Shown here piece by piece: positions 16,719 through 25,527 of a stretch of DNA of 64,000 nt. Position 1 is the stretch's first letter; every line of letters begins with the position of its first letter. Source of the DNA: Aphodosoma sp045126975 (lineage in GTDB: Bacteria; Bacteroidota; Bacteroidia; Bacteroidales; Paludibacteraceae); assembly GCA_045126975.1 (NCBI GenBank), contig JBGVPL010000010.1, positions 1-64,000 on the forward strand, given 5' to 3'. The position numbers were made by a program, and so were the translations under genes. Below the pieces are notes generated by a model that had not been told where the DNA came from, searched no databases, and saw only the letters and a program-made list of their open reading frames with translations.

Positions 16719-18614
16719 TTACTTAACTACAAATTTTGTCCAGCCTGTTGTAGTTCGAACAATATAAACCCCCGAAGTCAAATCCGGTAATGTCACCGTC
16801 TCTGCATATGCTACATCTGAATAAACCAAACTACCTGTCGAATTATAAATAGCATAATCAGCACCCTCTACTACTCCTTGAATTTCATTTCCAACTACTA
16901 CCAAATTTACTGCCTCCAACGAAATATTATCTGTTGGTACTTCTGGTGCGTATGTCACAGCTACACCGAAACGGTCGTTAAATTCGCCTCGTTCGCTATA
17001 GAATGTATAAGTTTCACCAAGATGCAAACGAACAAAATCTTGTTCATAGTTGTCGTACAACACAAATGTCTCAGCATTACCCGATATATTGTCTAACGAA
17101 ATAGTATATGTACCTGCTTTAGCAATATAAAGACCTACATAAACAAGTGTATTTTCGATTGGACGAGTATTGAATGAATAATCGATATCACCTGCGTAAG
17201 TATATATTTCGGTATTAGCACCACCAATAGTAGCAAAACTCATGAAATCCTCACCTATCACATAACCCTCAGCCGAAGCACCATCTTCGAAATAAAGATA
17301 TGTTTTATCTTCTGTATCTTCACCAGCGATATTCAAACAATATTTCTCTGTCACAACTTTTCTATCACGCATAGGAGCATTTGTTTTCGTTGTTGATGTT
17401 GACATTGCATAATCTCCACTATATTGTACGAAGAAAGCATCAAATGGGTCATAAGTTCCACTAACAGGTTCTTCAACCCAATTTGAACCATTGTATCTAG
17501 AAATTTTGGTAATCTTAGACATATTAGCATTCTTAAACAACGCATTACCGATATAATACCAGTTTGCATTCAAAGAATTATCTCCACCTGTAGAAGCCAA
17601 AGAAGTAGAAAAATCATCTTCAACAATAGTAAGAGTATTTTCAGCCACTGGCTTAAACTCAATCTCTGTTGGAGCCCCTGCAACTGAATTATCTGTTGCA
17701 AAATGATATGCCACACCTCGTTTAAATGTCATTCCTGCAATATTTGTACTAGTTACCCATCCATTTCCGCCATTTGCTCTCTTTCCAGAATCAAAATATT
17801 GGAAACCTACAGCATTATTTGTATTATTATAAGTACATTTAACATCTACTGGGAATGAAACTGGAGTCCAATCTGCGCTATTAACCTGAAGTTTTATAGT
17901 TGCTGTTTTCCAAACACCACCAGTTGGATATGTATTTTTTTGTTTCACAACAATTGGAGTTGGATCCTTCTTATATTCATCAATCAAATCTCCACTTTCA
18001 ACTGCATTTTTAATAGCATCTAAATCAGGATTAGTACCACCAAACATTTCATCTACAATAGTACCTGGAATTTCCATAGAATTTTCTTCATCAGAAGGAG
18101 GATTAGTCGTATCACTCCAATTTCCTTCCCCTTGAGAATCCCCTTTATTTGAACCATTTTTAGCATAAAACATCCAGATTCCTTTATTTGGATCATACTG
18201 AATATATAAATTGTTTGTTGACAACGTTGCTTTATGCTTTATATAATACCCTGTTTGATCAGCATAAATACTTACCCCACTCGCTTTTGTTGACAACGAA
18301 ACTCTTTTTGCTTCATACCACTTACCCTCCTCTTCATAATTCAAATATTGATCTGTCCCCAAGTTTTTAAGAGTAAAAGTAGAACCACTAACAACAACTT
18401 GCCACAAACTATTTTCCAAAACAAAATCTTTGTCCGTATCAGGCAAAGCCACTACCGAACCATCATCTTTTGCCATTGCATACACTACATTACCATTTTT
18501 ATCTTTTGATTCAAATCTCAAAATACTATGATCTTCAGGCAACTGAGCATACGCCAAAACTGACAATGAAAACATCACTGCCAACAAAAATATTTTTTGC
18601 AACTTAGTTTTCAT
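16719..18614 (-). CDS. T9SS-sorted surface protein, mosaic family member 2
   Basis: A 631-residue paralogue of the genes at 14653 and 19359: signal peptide ending VLAYAQ, NLGTDQYLNYE-type N-terminal domain, beta-rich middle and a T9SS sorting domain (VVVGNEIQGVVEGADYAIYN...WTKFVVK). Its sorting domain differs from the other two copies, but the ~150 residues before it are nearly identical to both, and the stretch DPFDAFFVQYSGDYAMST is shared only with the broken copy. It starts 10 bases after the small gene at 18625, so the two probably form one transcript from the promoter at 19289. Confidence 0.8.
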   Translation of the reverse strand: MKTKLQKIFLLAVMFSLSVLAYAQLPEDHSILRFESKDKNGNVVYAMAKDDGSVVALPDTDKDFVLENSLWQVVVSGSTFTLKNLGTDQYLNYEEEGKWYEAKRVSLSTKASGVSIYADQTGYYIKHKATLSTNNLYIQYDPNKGIWMFYAKNGSNKGDSQGEGNWSDTTNPPSDEENSMEIPGTIVDEMFGGTNPDLDAIKNAVESGDLIDEYKKDPTPIVVKQKNTYPTGGVWKTATIKLQVNSADWTPVSFPVDVKCTYNNTNNAVGFQYFDSGKRANGGNGWVTSTNIAGMTFKRGVAYHFATDNSVAGAPTEIEFKPVAENTLTIVEDDFSTSLASTGGDNSLNANWYYIGNALFKNANMSKITKISRYNGSNWVEEPVSGTYDPFDAFFVQYSGDYAMSTSTTKTNAPMRDRKVVTEKYCLNIAGEDTEDKTYLYFEDGASAEGYVIGEDFMSFATIGGANTEIYTYAGDIDYSFNTRPIENTLVYVGLYIAKAGTYTISLDNISGNAETFVLYDNYEQDFVRLHLGETYTFYSERGEFNDRFGVAVTYAPEVPTDNISLEAVNLVVVGNEIQGVVEGADYAIYNSTGSLVYSDVAYAETVTLPDLTSGVYIVRTTTGWTKFVVK

Positions 18615-18624
18615 AATAACCTCC

Positions 18625-19188
18625 TTATTTTATAATGTTTTTTACTGAACGAACTAATAAATAAGCTCCAGCAAGCAAAAGCATTGGAAATGCAATATCA
18701 CCAATAGGTCCTGGTTGTCCCCAATCATCTGGAAATGCCTTTGCCATACCATTAGTCTCCACAACACCTTCTTCACTTACTTCATCAATCACATTTCCCT
18801 TACTATCAATCATTGGGAATGAATTACTTGTAACTTTTTCAGCTACTGCATCATTAACCATCTTAGGTGTTTGAGTATAAGAACCAACCGACGAACTTCC
18901 AATAGTCAATTTATTATCTACTCGTTGATTTTGCAAACCTGTAACAATATCATAATTACCAGCAACTGGTCGTGACACATTATCACGACGATGATACTCT
19001 ACATTAATATTTGAACGCTGAATATGACGTTGTTGATAAACATCAGTAGGAGTTTGAGTAGAAAATGGTGTTATCATTCCACTTTTTGATTTAGGACTTT
19101 GTTCTACCCCACTAAATGCCTGTTGTGCTGAGATATCACACAATGCAAACAACAATAAAAATACTAAGACAACGGATGAATTCTTCAT
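18625..19188 (-). CDS. Small secreted protein with C-terminal membrane anchor
   Basis: A 187-residue protein not recognised as a named family. It has a signal peptide (VLVFLLLFALCDISAQ), a low-complexity S/Q/N-rich middle, and a C-terminal tail made of the turn WGQPGPIGD, a hydrophobic segment (IAFPMLLLAGAYLLV) and the basic end RSVKNIIK. This three-part tail resembles sortase/exosortase-type CTERM signals, and PxGD-plus-helix tails are seen in other Bacteroidota secreted proteins, but I cannot assign a processing enzyme. It is first in an operon with surface protein 2 (10-base gap), so it may be a partner of that protein. Confidence 0.7.
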   Translation of the reverse strand: MKNSSVVLVFLLLFALCDISAQQAFSGVEQSPKSKSGMITPFSTQTPTDVYQQRHIQRSNINVEYHRRDNVSRPVAGNYDIVTGLQNQRVDNKLTIGSSSVGSYTQTPKMVNDAVAEKVTSNSFPMIDSKGNVIDEVSEEGVVETNGMAKAFPDDWGQPGPIGDIAFPMLLLAGAYLLVRSVKNIIK

Positions 19189-19288
19189 ACAATCATCAAA
19201 AAAATAAACAATATAATATTTAAATATCTAAAAATCAAAACTATAAAGCATTGCTAACCAATCTAATAAATAACAACACTTCAACGTG

Positions 19289-19318
19289 CAAAGTTAGCAA
19301 TAATTTTTCAAACAACAA
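19289..19318 (-). promoter_or_regulatory. Promoter of the small tail-anchored gene and surface protein 2
   Basis: Minus-strand TTG (19318-19316), 19-base spacer, TAACTTTG (19296-19289); leader of about 95 bases to the start at 19188. Confidence 0.75.
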
Positions 19319-19358
19319 TACTTTTTCACATTTTTTATTACAAAAAAAGACAATAATT

Positions 19359-21275
19359 TTATTTTACTAAAATTTTCACCCAACCATTGCCATTACGAGC
19401 AATATAAATACCCGAATTCAAATTAGGAAGAATCATTGTTTCTGAATCAACATTTACTGCACATACAAGACGACCTGTTGAATCATAAACCATCAATTCA
19501 CTATCTAATGTAAGACCTTGAATTTCGTTGTTTACAACTATAAGTTTATTTGCCGACAACGAAATATTATCTGTTGGCACTTCTGGTGCGTATGTCACAG
19601 CTACACCGAAACGGTCATTAAATTCACCCTTTTCGCTATAGAATGTATAAGTTTCGCCAAGATGCAAGCGAACAAAATCTTGTTCATAGTTGTCGTACAA
19701 CACAAATGTCTCAGCATTACCCGATATATTGTCTAACGAAATGGTATATGTACCTGCTTTAGCAATATAAAGACCTACATAAACAAGTGTATTTTCGATT
19801 GGACGAGTATTGAACGAATAATCGATATCACCTGCGTAAGTATAGATTTCGGTATTAGCACCACCAATAGTAGCAAAACTCAAGAAATCCTCACCTATCA
19901 CATAACCTTCAGCCGAAGCACCATCTTCGAAATAAAGATATGTTTTATCTTCTGTATCTTCACCAGCAATATTCAAACAATATTTCTCTGTCACAACTTT
20001 TCTATCACGCATAGGAGCATTTGTTTTCGTTGTTGATGTTGACATCGCATAATCTCCACTATATTGTACGAAGAAAGCATCAAATGGGTCATAAACTCCA
20101 CTAACTTCTTCCGGTACCCATTTTCTAACACTCTTGTCATAACGAGAAATATGAGTAACTGCACTCATTCCTGCATTTTTAAATAACGCATTACCGATAT
20201 AATACCAGTTTGCATCTGTAGGCTTACCACCAGTTGAAGATAAAGTTTTAGAAAAGTTATTCTCTATAGCAGTAAGATTAGCTTTATTAACTGGCTCAAA
20301 ATCAAGAGTCATTTCTTTGCTCTCTGTTGCAAAATGATATGCTACACCTTTCTCAAACTTCGTACTTTAAGTGATATATTTTGTCCCCCATCCTTTTTCA
20401 CCATTTGCTCGTGCCTCTGTATCATAATATTGATAACCAACACCCGATAAATCATCTGTAACACACTTAACATCTATTGGGAATGAAACCGGAGTCCAAT
20501 CTGCGCTATTAACCTGAAGTTTTATAGTTGCTGTTTTCCAATAATTACCATCAGGATACGTAGCATGGTCACCAATTTCAATCGGTGTTATTGGAGCATT
20601 TAAAACATCTTGCTTTTCAACAAAATCAACAACTATATCTTTAATATCACCAATATTTACATTACCATCAAACATTTTATCTACCTCAGCGCCTTCAATC
20701 TTCACAGAAGTAGATGCATCCGATTGAGGAAAATCGTCATCCGACCAAGTTTGACCTGCTGTCGCTTGAGATTCATTTTTAGGGTTATGTTTAAATTTTA
20801 CACCTACAGTATAAAAGAACCATTGATTTCTCACTGGATCATATTGAATATAAACTTTATTATTGTCATAATCCTTTTCCTCATAATAATAACCTGTTTC
20901 ATCTTCAAAAAACCGCATAGCAGTAGTACTGAGATCTAAGAAGTGAATATTTCCTTTTTTTGCACCTACAGTACCAGTATAAAAATCTTGAGACAAATAG
21001 AGTCCTGTTCCCACATTTTGAATTGTAAAACCAGACCCACTCTCTTGTACTAACCACAAACTATTTGCCATGTTATTTTTATACTCAGCATCATTTATAG
21101 TCAAAGCCTTAACAGCATCCCCTATTGCCACAGCATAAACAGTGACACCTGCCTGATTTTTAGATTCAAATCTCAATATGCTATGATTTGTGGTTTCTTC
21201 AGTCTGAGCAAAAGTAAAGAATGATTTTGATAGGAATAGTATCAAAACAAACAAATTTAAAGTTCTAAATTTCAT
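19359..21275 (-). pseudogene. T9SS surface protein, family member 3, broken by a stop codon
   Basis: Two open stretches (21275-20367 and the rest to 19359) lie in one frame and are separated only by a TAA at 20369-20367. The 18 codons between that stop and the next Met continue the family sequence (FEKGVAYHFATESKE), so one nonsense change inactivates an otherwise complete ~638-codon gene. In the intact paralogues the site reads as a sense codon (Ser in member 1: YVTSDK versus YIT-stop-STK). The N-terminus has a signal peptide (MKFRTLNLFVLILFLSKSFF, start at 21275), and the end carries a T9SS sorting domain nearly identical to member 1. Sequencing error or phase-variable loss are alternatives. 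Confidence 0.8.
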
Positions 21276-21311
21276 AGTTACAGCGTATTTTAGGTAATAA
21301 TTTATATTGCA

Positions 21312-21319
21312 CAAAGTTA
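21312..21319 (-). promoter_or_regulatory. Putative -7 element of the broken surface gene
   Basis: TAACTTTG on the minus strand, 37 bases upstream of the start at 21275. No clear -33 TTG at the right distance. Confidence 0.5.
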
Positions 21320-21383
21320 CTAATAATATTTGAGTTTTACCCCCCCTATTAACATTATTTAACATAATTTAACTAAAAATAAA

Positions 21384-21408
21384 CTGAGACAAAAAACTTC
21401 TGTCTCAG
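21384..21408 (-). terminator. Terminator of the mre-rodA operon
   Basis: Stem CTGAGACA/TGTCTCAG with a short loop, 27 bases past the rodA stop. The minus-strand side runs into TTTATTTTTAG, so termination is plausible though not ideal. Confidence 0.65.
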
Positions 21409-21434
21409 TCTATTTTTACACCTATATCTAAGTA

Positions 21435-22898
21435 TTAATTTCTCACTCGTTCTATACGCATAGTATCAAGTTTTAGCAACAAAAATAGCAATATTGTAAA
21501 ACTCAAAAACGATGACCCTCCATAACTAAAAAACGGAAGCGGAATACCAATAACTGGCACAAGTCCAATAACCATACCTACATTAATGAAAAGGTGCATC
21601 GCAAATATTCCAACTACTCCATATCCATACACACGAGCAAAACGCGTATCTTGTCGCTCTGCAATATACAACAATCGGTACAAAAACAACAGATAGATTA
21701 TCAACATACCTGCACTACCAATAAATCCCCACTCCTCGCCTATCGTACAAAATATAAAGTCGGTATCTTGCTCTGGCACATATTTCAACTTTGTTTGCGT
21801 CCCTTGCAAAAATCCTTTACCCCAAAATCCTCCCGAACCGATAGCAATACGCGCTTGATTGGTATTATAGCCAATACCTGTTGGATCATCAGCCAAACCC
21901 AACAATAGTTGAATACGCTTTTGTTGATGCGGTTGCAATACATCATTAAATATATATTCGGTAGAAAAACAATATAATAAACTACCCAACATAAATAAAC
22001 CTATAAAAAAATATGTTCTCTTCCATTTAGTATATGCCAACACCAACAAATATATAGCAGCTAACACCACTATTGCCAACATCACATACACTAAATTAAA
22101 ATGCACCACCCACTTGAATATTGGTAACGCAACAGCAAACATTCCAATAGGCACCAACGATAATATCAATAAATGTTTTTTATCATACTGATATACACGC
22201 ACAAATATCAACATTATAATATAAGCCAACAATAAACCCAAAAACAAACCCATCGAAGCACCTTCTACACCTAACAAATCAACTACACTAAAACGAAGAA
22301 CTATAACAAACAACAACACTGCACAAAATCCCAAAGCAGGTATCAATCCTGGCAATCCCTCACGATAAAGCAAAAATACAAACGACAAAAACACTAATGC
22401 CGAACCTGTCTCACTTTGCGCCACAATTATAAACATTGGCAATAAAATCATCGAACAAACAATGGCATAACTTTGCATTGATTTCAAACGAAATTGAGGA
22501 TGACTCATCACCTTAGCAAGTGCCAATGCTGTTATAAATTTAGAAAATTCGGCAGGTTGAATACTGAATGGACCTAATGGCAACCAAGAACGCGACCCCT
22601 TAATATCTTTCGCAACAAACACCGTAACTATCAACAACAATATAATCAGTCCATACAATAGATACGGAATAGCTGTTATCAATCGGCTATCAGTAAACAA
22701 TATCACAGTTACCATACCCAAACTAATACACATCCACATAAACTGCATCCCCGAACGACAACTCATGTCAAATATCGACGTCTGATCTTCCGAAATACTC
22801 GCTCCATATATATTAATCCAACCAAACACCACAAGAACGATATAAAAAAATACCGCCCATTTATCTATCGCTTGTATAACATTAAAATTTCTTGACAC
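21435..22898 (-). CDS. rodA: Rod-shape SEDS glycosyltransferase RodA
   Basis: Peptidoglycan polymerase of the SEDS family, a multi-pass membrane protein that works with PBP2 in lateral wall growth. The 487 residues exceed the ~370 of E. coli RodA because of extra hydrophobic segments in the middle, as usual in Bacteroidales. Family motifs are GSRSWLPLGPFSIQPAEFSKF, SETGSALVF, VPEQDTDFIFCTIGEEWG and PFFSYGGSSFLS. It is last in the operon mreB-mreC-mreD-pbp2-rodA, 70 bases behind pbp2, with a heptamer tract (AGTTAGT) in the gap. Confidence 0.95.
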   Translation of the reverse strand: MSRNFNVIQAIDKWAVFFYIVLVVFGWINIYGASISEDQTSIFDMSCRSGMQFMWMCISLGMVTVILFTDSRLITAIPYLLYGLIILLLIVTVFVAKDIKGSRSWLPLGPFSIQPAEFSKFITALALAKVMSHPQFRLKSMQSYAIVCSMILLPMFIIVAQSETGSALVFLSFVFLLYREGLPGLIPALGFCAVLLFVIVLRFSVVDLLGVEGASMGLFLGLLLAYIIMLIFVRVYQYDKKHLLILSLVPIGMFAVALPIFKWVVHFNLVYVMLAIVVLAAIYLLVLAYTKWKRTYFFIGLFMLGSLLYCFSTEYIFNDVLQPHQQKRIQLLLGLADDPTGIGYNTNQARIAIGSGGFWGKGFLQGTQTKLKYVPEQDTDFIFCTIGEEWGFIGSAGMLIIYLLFLYRLLYIAERQDTRFARVYGYGVVGIFAMHLFINVGMVIGLVPVIGIPLPFFSYGGSSFLSFTILLFLLLKLDTMRIERVRN

Positions 22899-22911
22899 GA
22901 CTTTTATTTAG

Positions 22912-22947
22912 TTAGTAGTTAGTAGTTAGTAGTTAGTAGTTAGTAAT
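22912..22947. repeat. AGTTAGT heptamer tract
   Basis: About five tandem copies of TAGTTAG in the 70-base gap between pbp2 and rodA, with the same 7-bp period as the other families. Confidence 0.85.
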
Positions 22948-22968
22948 TTTTCTAGTTTTTCTAGATCC

Positions 22969-24825
22969 TTAATTATATTTTTTTACATTAGTATTCAATA
23001 CCATGTTGCTCATCTTTTCAAATAGTGCCTTTTGCTTTATTTCGCCATAAAGATACTGCTCCAAACAAAGCATTGCCACAGGGCAAGCAAACTGAGCTCC
23101 AAAACCTGCATTTTCAATAACCACAGCTATTGCAATCTGTGGATTCTCACGCGGAGCATACCCAAAAAATATTGAGTGAGGCTTGCCATGACTATTATCG
23201 GTCGTACCTGTTTTACCACACACAACCAATTCTGGATATTTATAAAAACGAGGAGTACCATATTCACACACTCGCCACATACCCTCTTGCACCACATCAT
23301 AATGTTTCTGACTTACATTAGCTTCATGTCGATGAGTCAAAAAAGTATCACATTTATTCAAATGCGGAGTTATATAATGACCTTCATTGGCAATAACTGC
23401 TACAGCATTAGCAAGTTGAATTGGAGTAACCAACACCTCACCTTGCCCAATAGAGTTAGAACGAATAGTAAGAGCTTTCCAACCTCGCTTACCATATATT
23501 TTATCGTATGTTTCAGCACGATATATAGCTCCATCTTTCAATCCATATACATCAGAATCATCCCACTTAAATCCTAAACCAAAACTCAATATATCATCAC
23601 GCCACTCTTTATATTTCTCTTTAAATATTGCATTCCCTTCGCCATAACCATCTCGCTCAAGAGTTTCTTTATAAGCTAACCAAAAATATGGATTACAACT
23701 CTCTTGTATAGCCTCTTCAAGTGAAACAGGCGAACCATGATTATGAGTACACTTTATTGGTTTAGAAAGCGGTCCACTACAAGGGAATTTTGTATAACGC
23801 GTAATACCCCCATGCTCCAAACAAACCAAAGCTTGCAAAGTTTTAAAAGTCGAGCCCGGTGAATAAAGTCCTCCTGTAGCTCTATTCAAAAATGGTTTTG
23901 TAATATCATTCTGCAAAAGAGGGTAATACTCCGAACGCAAACGCCCCACCAACAACGAAGGATTCCATGTTGGATTAGAAGCCATTGCCAAAATTTCTCC
24001 TGTCGATGGCTCTATAGCAACAATACTACCTATCTTACCTTGTAACAACTCTTCGGCTATCATCTGTAAATCAACATCCAAAGTTGTGGTAATATCCATA
24101 CCCGCTATTGGCATTTGGTCTAATTCGCCATCTTTATATCTACCTTGAATTCGTCCACGCGAATCTCGCAAAAGTATCTCTACGCCATTCTCGCCCCTCA
24201 ACTCTTTCTCGTACGTCAATTCCAACCCATCAGAACCAGCATAATCACCAGGACGATAATAATCGTCACGCTCTATCTGACGCTTACTCACCTCTCCAAT
24301 CGAACCCAATACATGCGCTCCACAAGGATAATTATAATTACGTAAAGTACGATTTTGAACTGTAAATCCAGGAAATTTACGCAAATGTTCTTGAAGCATT
24401 GCATAATCTTCTGGCGAAAGTTGAGTCATAAACCGTTGCGGAGTCAATGGAGAATAACCATAATTCTTACGTCGGTCTTTAATATATTCCATTCGATCGC
24501 AAAATTGCTCGTATGTAATTCCCAACAATCCACACAATTCAAATGTATCAATAGGAGTCTTTGCCTTTTCCAAATCACGCAACTCCTTCATTGTTACCAT
24601 CAAATCGTATGTCGGTTGATTATAAACCAACAACTTACCATTACGATCGTAAATCAATCCTCGAGGAGCATAAATTGGCTTACGATAAAAAGCATTACCT
24701 GCCGCTGCATCGGTATAATTACCAAACAACTGCAATTGTGCCAACCTACCTATGAACAAAATCACAAATACAGCCAACACAATATAAATTATAATACTTC
24801 TATCTTTGTATTTATCGTCTAACAT
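22969..24825 (-). CDS. mrdA: Penicillin-binding protein 2
   Basis: Class B transpeptidase that cross-links peptidoglycan with RodA. The 618-residue protein has an N-terminal membrane anchor (IIIYIVLAVFVILFIGRLAQ), a pedestal with APRGLIYDRNGKLL, and a transpeptidase domain with the active-site serine in YSPGSTFKT, the second motif in ESCNPYF, and KTGT in VCGKTGTTDNSHG. It lies between mreD and rodA; the 210-base gap to mreD is entirely heptamer repeats. Confidence 0.96.
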   Translation of the reverse strand: MLDDKYKDRSIIIYIVLAVFVILFIGRLAQLQLFGNYTDAAAGNAFYRKPIYAPRGLIYDRNGKLLVYNQPTYDLMVTMKELRDLEKAKTPIDTFELCGLLGITYEQFCDRMEYIKDRRKNYGYSPLTPQRFMTQLSPEDYAMLQEHLRKFPGFTVQNRTLRNYNYPCGAHVLGSIGEVSKRQIERDDYYRPGDYAGSDGLELTYEKELRGENGVEILLRDSRGRIQGRYKDGELDQMPIAGMDITTTLDVDLQMIAEELLQGKIGSIVAIEPSTGEILAMASNPTWNPSLLVGRLRSEYYPLLQNDITKPFLNRATGGLYSPGSTFKTLQALVCLEHGGITRYTKFPCSGPLSKPIKCTHNHGSPVSLEEAIQESCNPYFWLAYKETLERDGYGEGNAIFKEKYKEWRDDILSFGLGFKWDDSDVYGLKDGAIYRAETYDKIYGKRGWKALTIRSNSIGQGEVLVTPIQLANAVAVIANEGHYITPHLNKCDTFLTHRHEANVSQKHYDVVQEGMWRVCEYGTPRFYKYPELVVCGKTGTTDNSHGKPHSIFFGYAPRENPQIAIAVVIENAGFGAQFACPVAMLCLEQYLYGEIKQKALFEKMSNMVLNTNVKKYN

Positions 24826-24831
24826 TTAAAT

Positions 24832-25036
24832 TGAGAATTGAGAGTTGAAAATTGAGAATTGAGAATTGAGAATTGAGAATTGAGAATTGAGAATTGAGAA
24901 TTGAGAGTTGAGAGTTGAGAATTGAGAGTTGAAAGTTGAAAGTTGTTCCCTGTTCCTTATTCCTTATTCCCTGTTCCTTATTCCCTGTTCCTTATTCCCT
25001 GTTCCCTTATTCCCTGTTCCTTGTTCCTTATTTCCT
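24832..25036. repeat. Longest heptamer array: GAGAATT then GTTCCCTATTCCTT families
   Basis: The whole pbp2-mreD gap. At 24832-24942 about 15 copies of TTGAGAA with variants GAGAGTT and GAAAGTT; at 24943-25036 about 13 units alternating GTTCCCT and GTTCCTT/ATTCCTT. The switch between the two families is abrupt. The second array reaches the last codon of mreD (its TAA is in the AAATAAGG unit). Confidence 0.92.
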
Positions 25037-25527
25037 TATTTTCTTACTTTTTCTAATGTAAAAATCAATATAATAGTTATCAATGAGCTAACCAAAGTTT
25101 TAACAAATACAATCCAAAAATATTGAAAAGAAAAAGCTTCTAATAAGAATAAAAACAAATGATGAATAAACACCATTAACACAATATATTTCACATAATT
25201 GGCACCCATAGTACGAAAACGAGGCATAACCTTATCTAACTCCTCTTGAGTTGATACTACACGAAATATATATGGTCGTAAAAAAGCAATCAAAGTAGTT
25301 GTCATTGCATGAATACCCCAAGTATTCGAAAAAACATCAATAACCAAACCCAAGGCAAAACCTATAAAGACCAACGAAATACGATTAATATGTATAGGTA
25401 AAGCTATTATAAAATAGATATAAAGAAATGGATTTATAACACCTGCTATCTGAATGTTATTCAACAACAAAACTTGCAATAACACCAAACCAATAAACCA
25501 AAACAAAGACTCTACAATATTTTTCAT
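25036..25527 (-). CDS. mreD: Rod shape-determining protein MreD
   Basis: Inner-membrane protein of the elongasome, 163 residues with about five hydrophobic segments. It is weakly conserved, as MreD usually is; identification rests on its place between mreC (4-base ATGA-type overlap at 25524-25527) and pbp2, and on the segment GLVIDVFSNTWGIHAMTTTLIAFLRPYI, which matches the family's G-x2-D-x-F/L-x9-G pattern. The stop codon lies at the border of the repeat array downstream. Confidence 0.88.
   Translation of the reverse strand: MKNIVESLFWFIGLVLLQVLLLNNIQIAGVINPFLYIYFIIALPIHINRISLVFIGFALGLVIDVFSNTWGIHAMTTTLIAFLRPYIFRVVSTQEELDKVMPRFRTMGANYVKYIVLMVFIHHLFLFLLEAFSFQYFWIVFVKTLVSSLITIILIFTLEKVRK

Noticed and set aside
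20367..20369. Recoded stop (selenocysteine or pyrrolysine) in surface member 3
   Set aside because: The stop is TAA, not TGA or TAG, and paralogues have an ordinary residue there; simple nonsense is more likely.
24832..25036. CRISPR array
   Set aside because: The units are 7 bp without spacers of constant size, and no cas genes are near.
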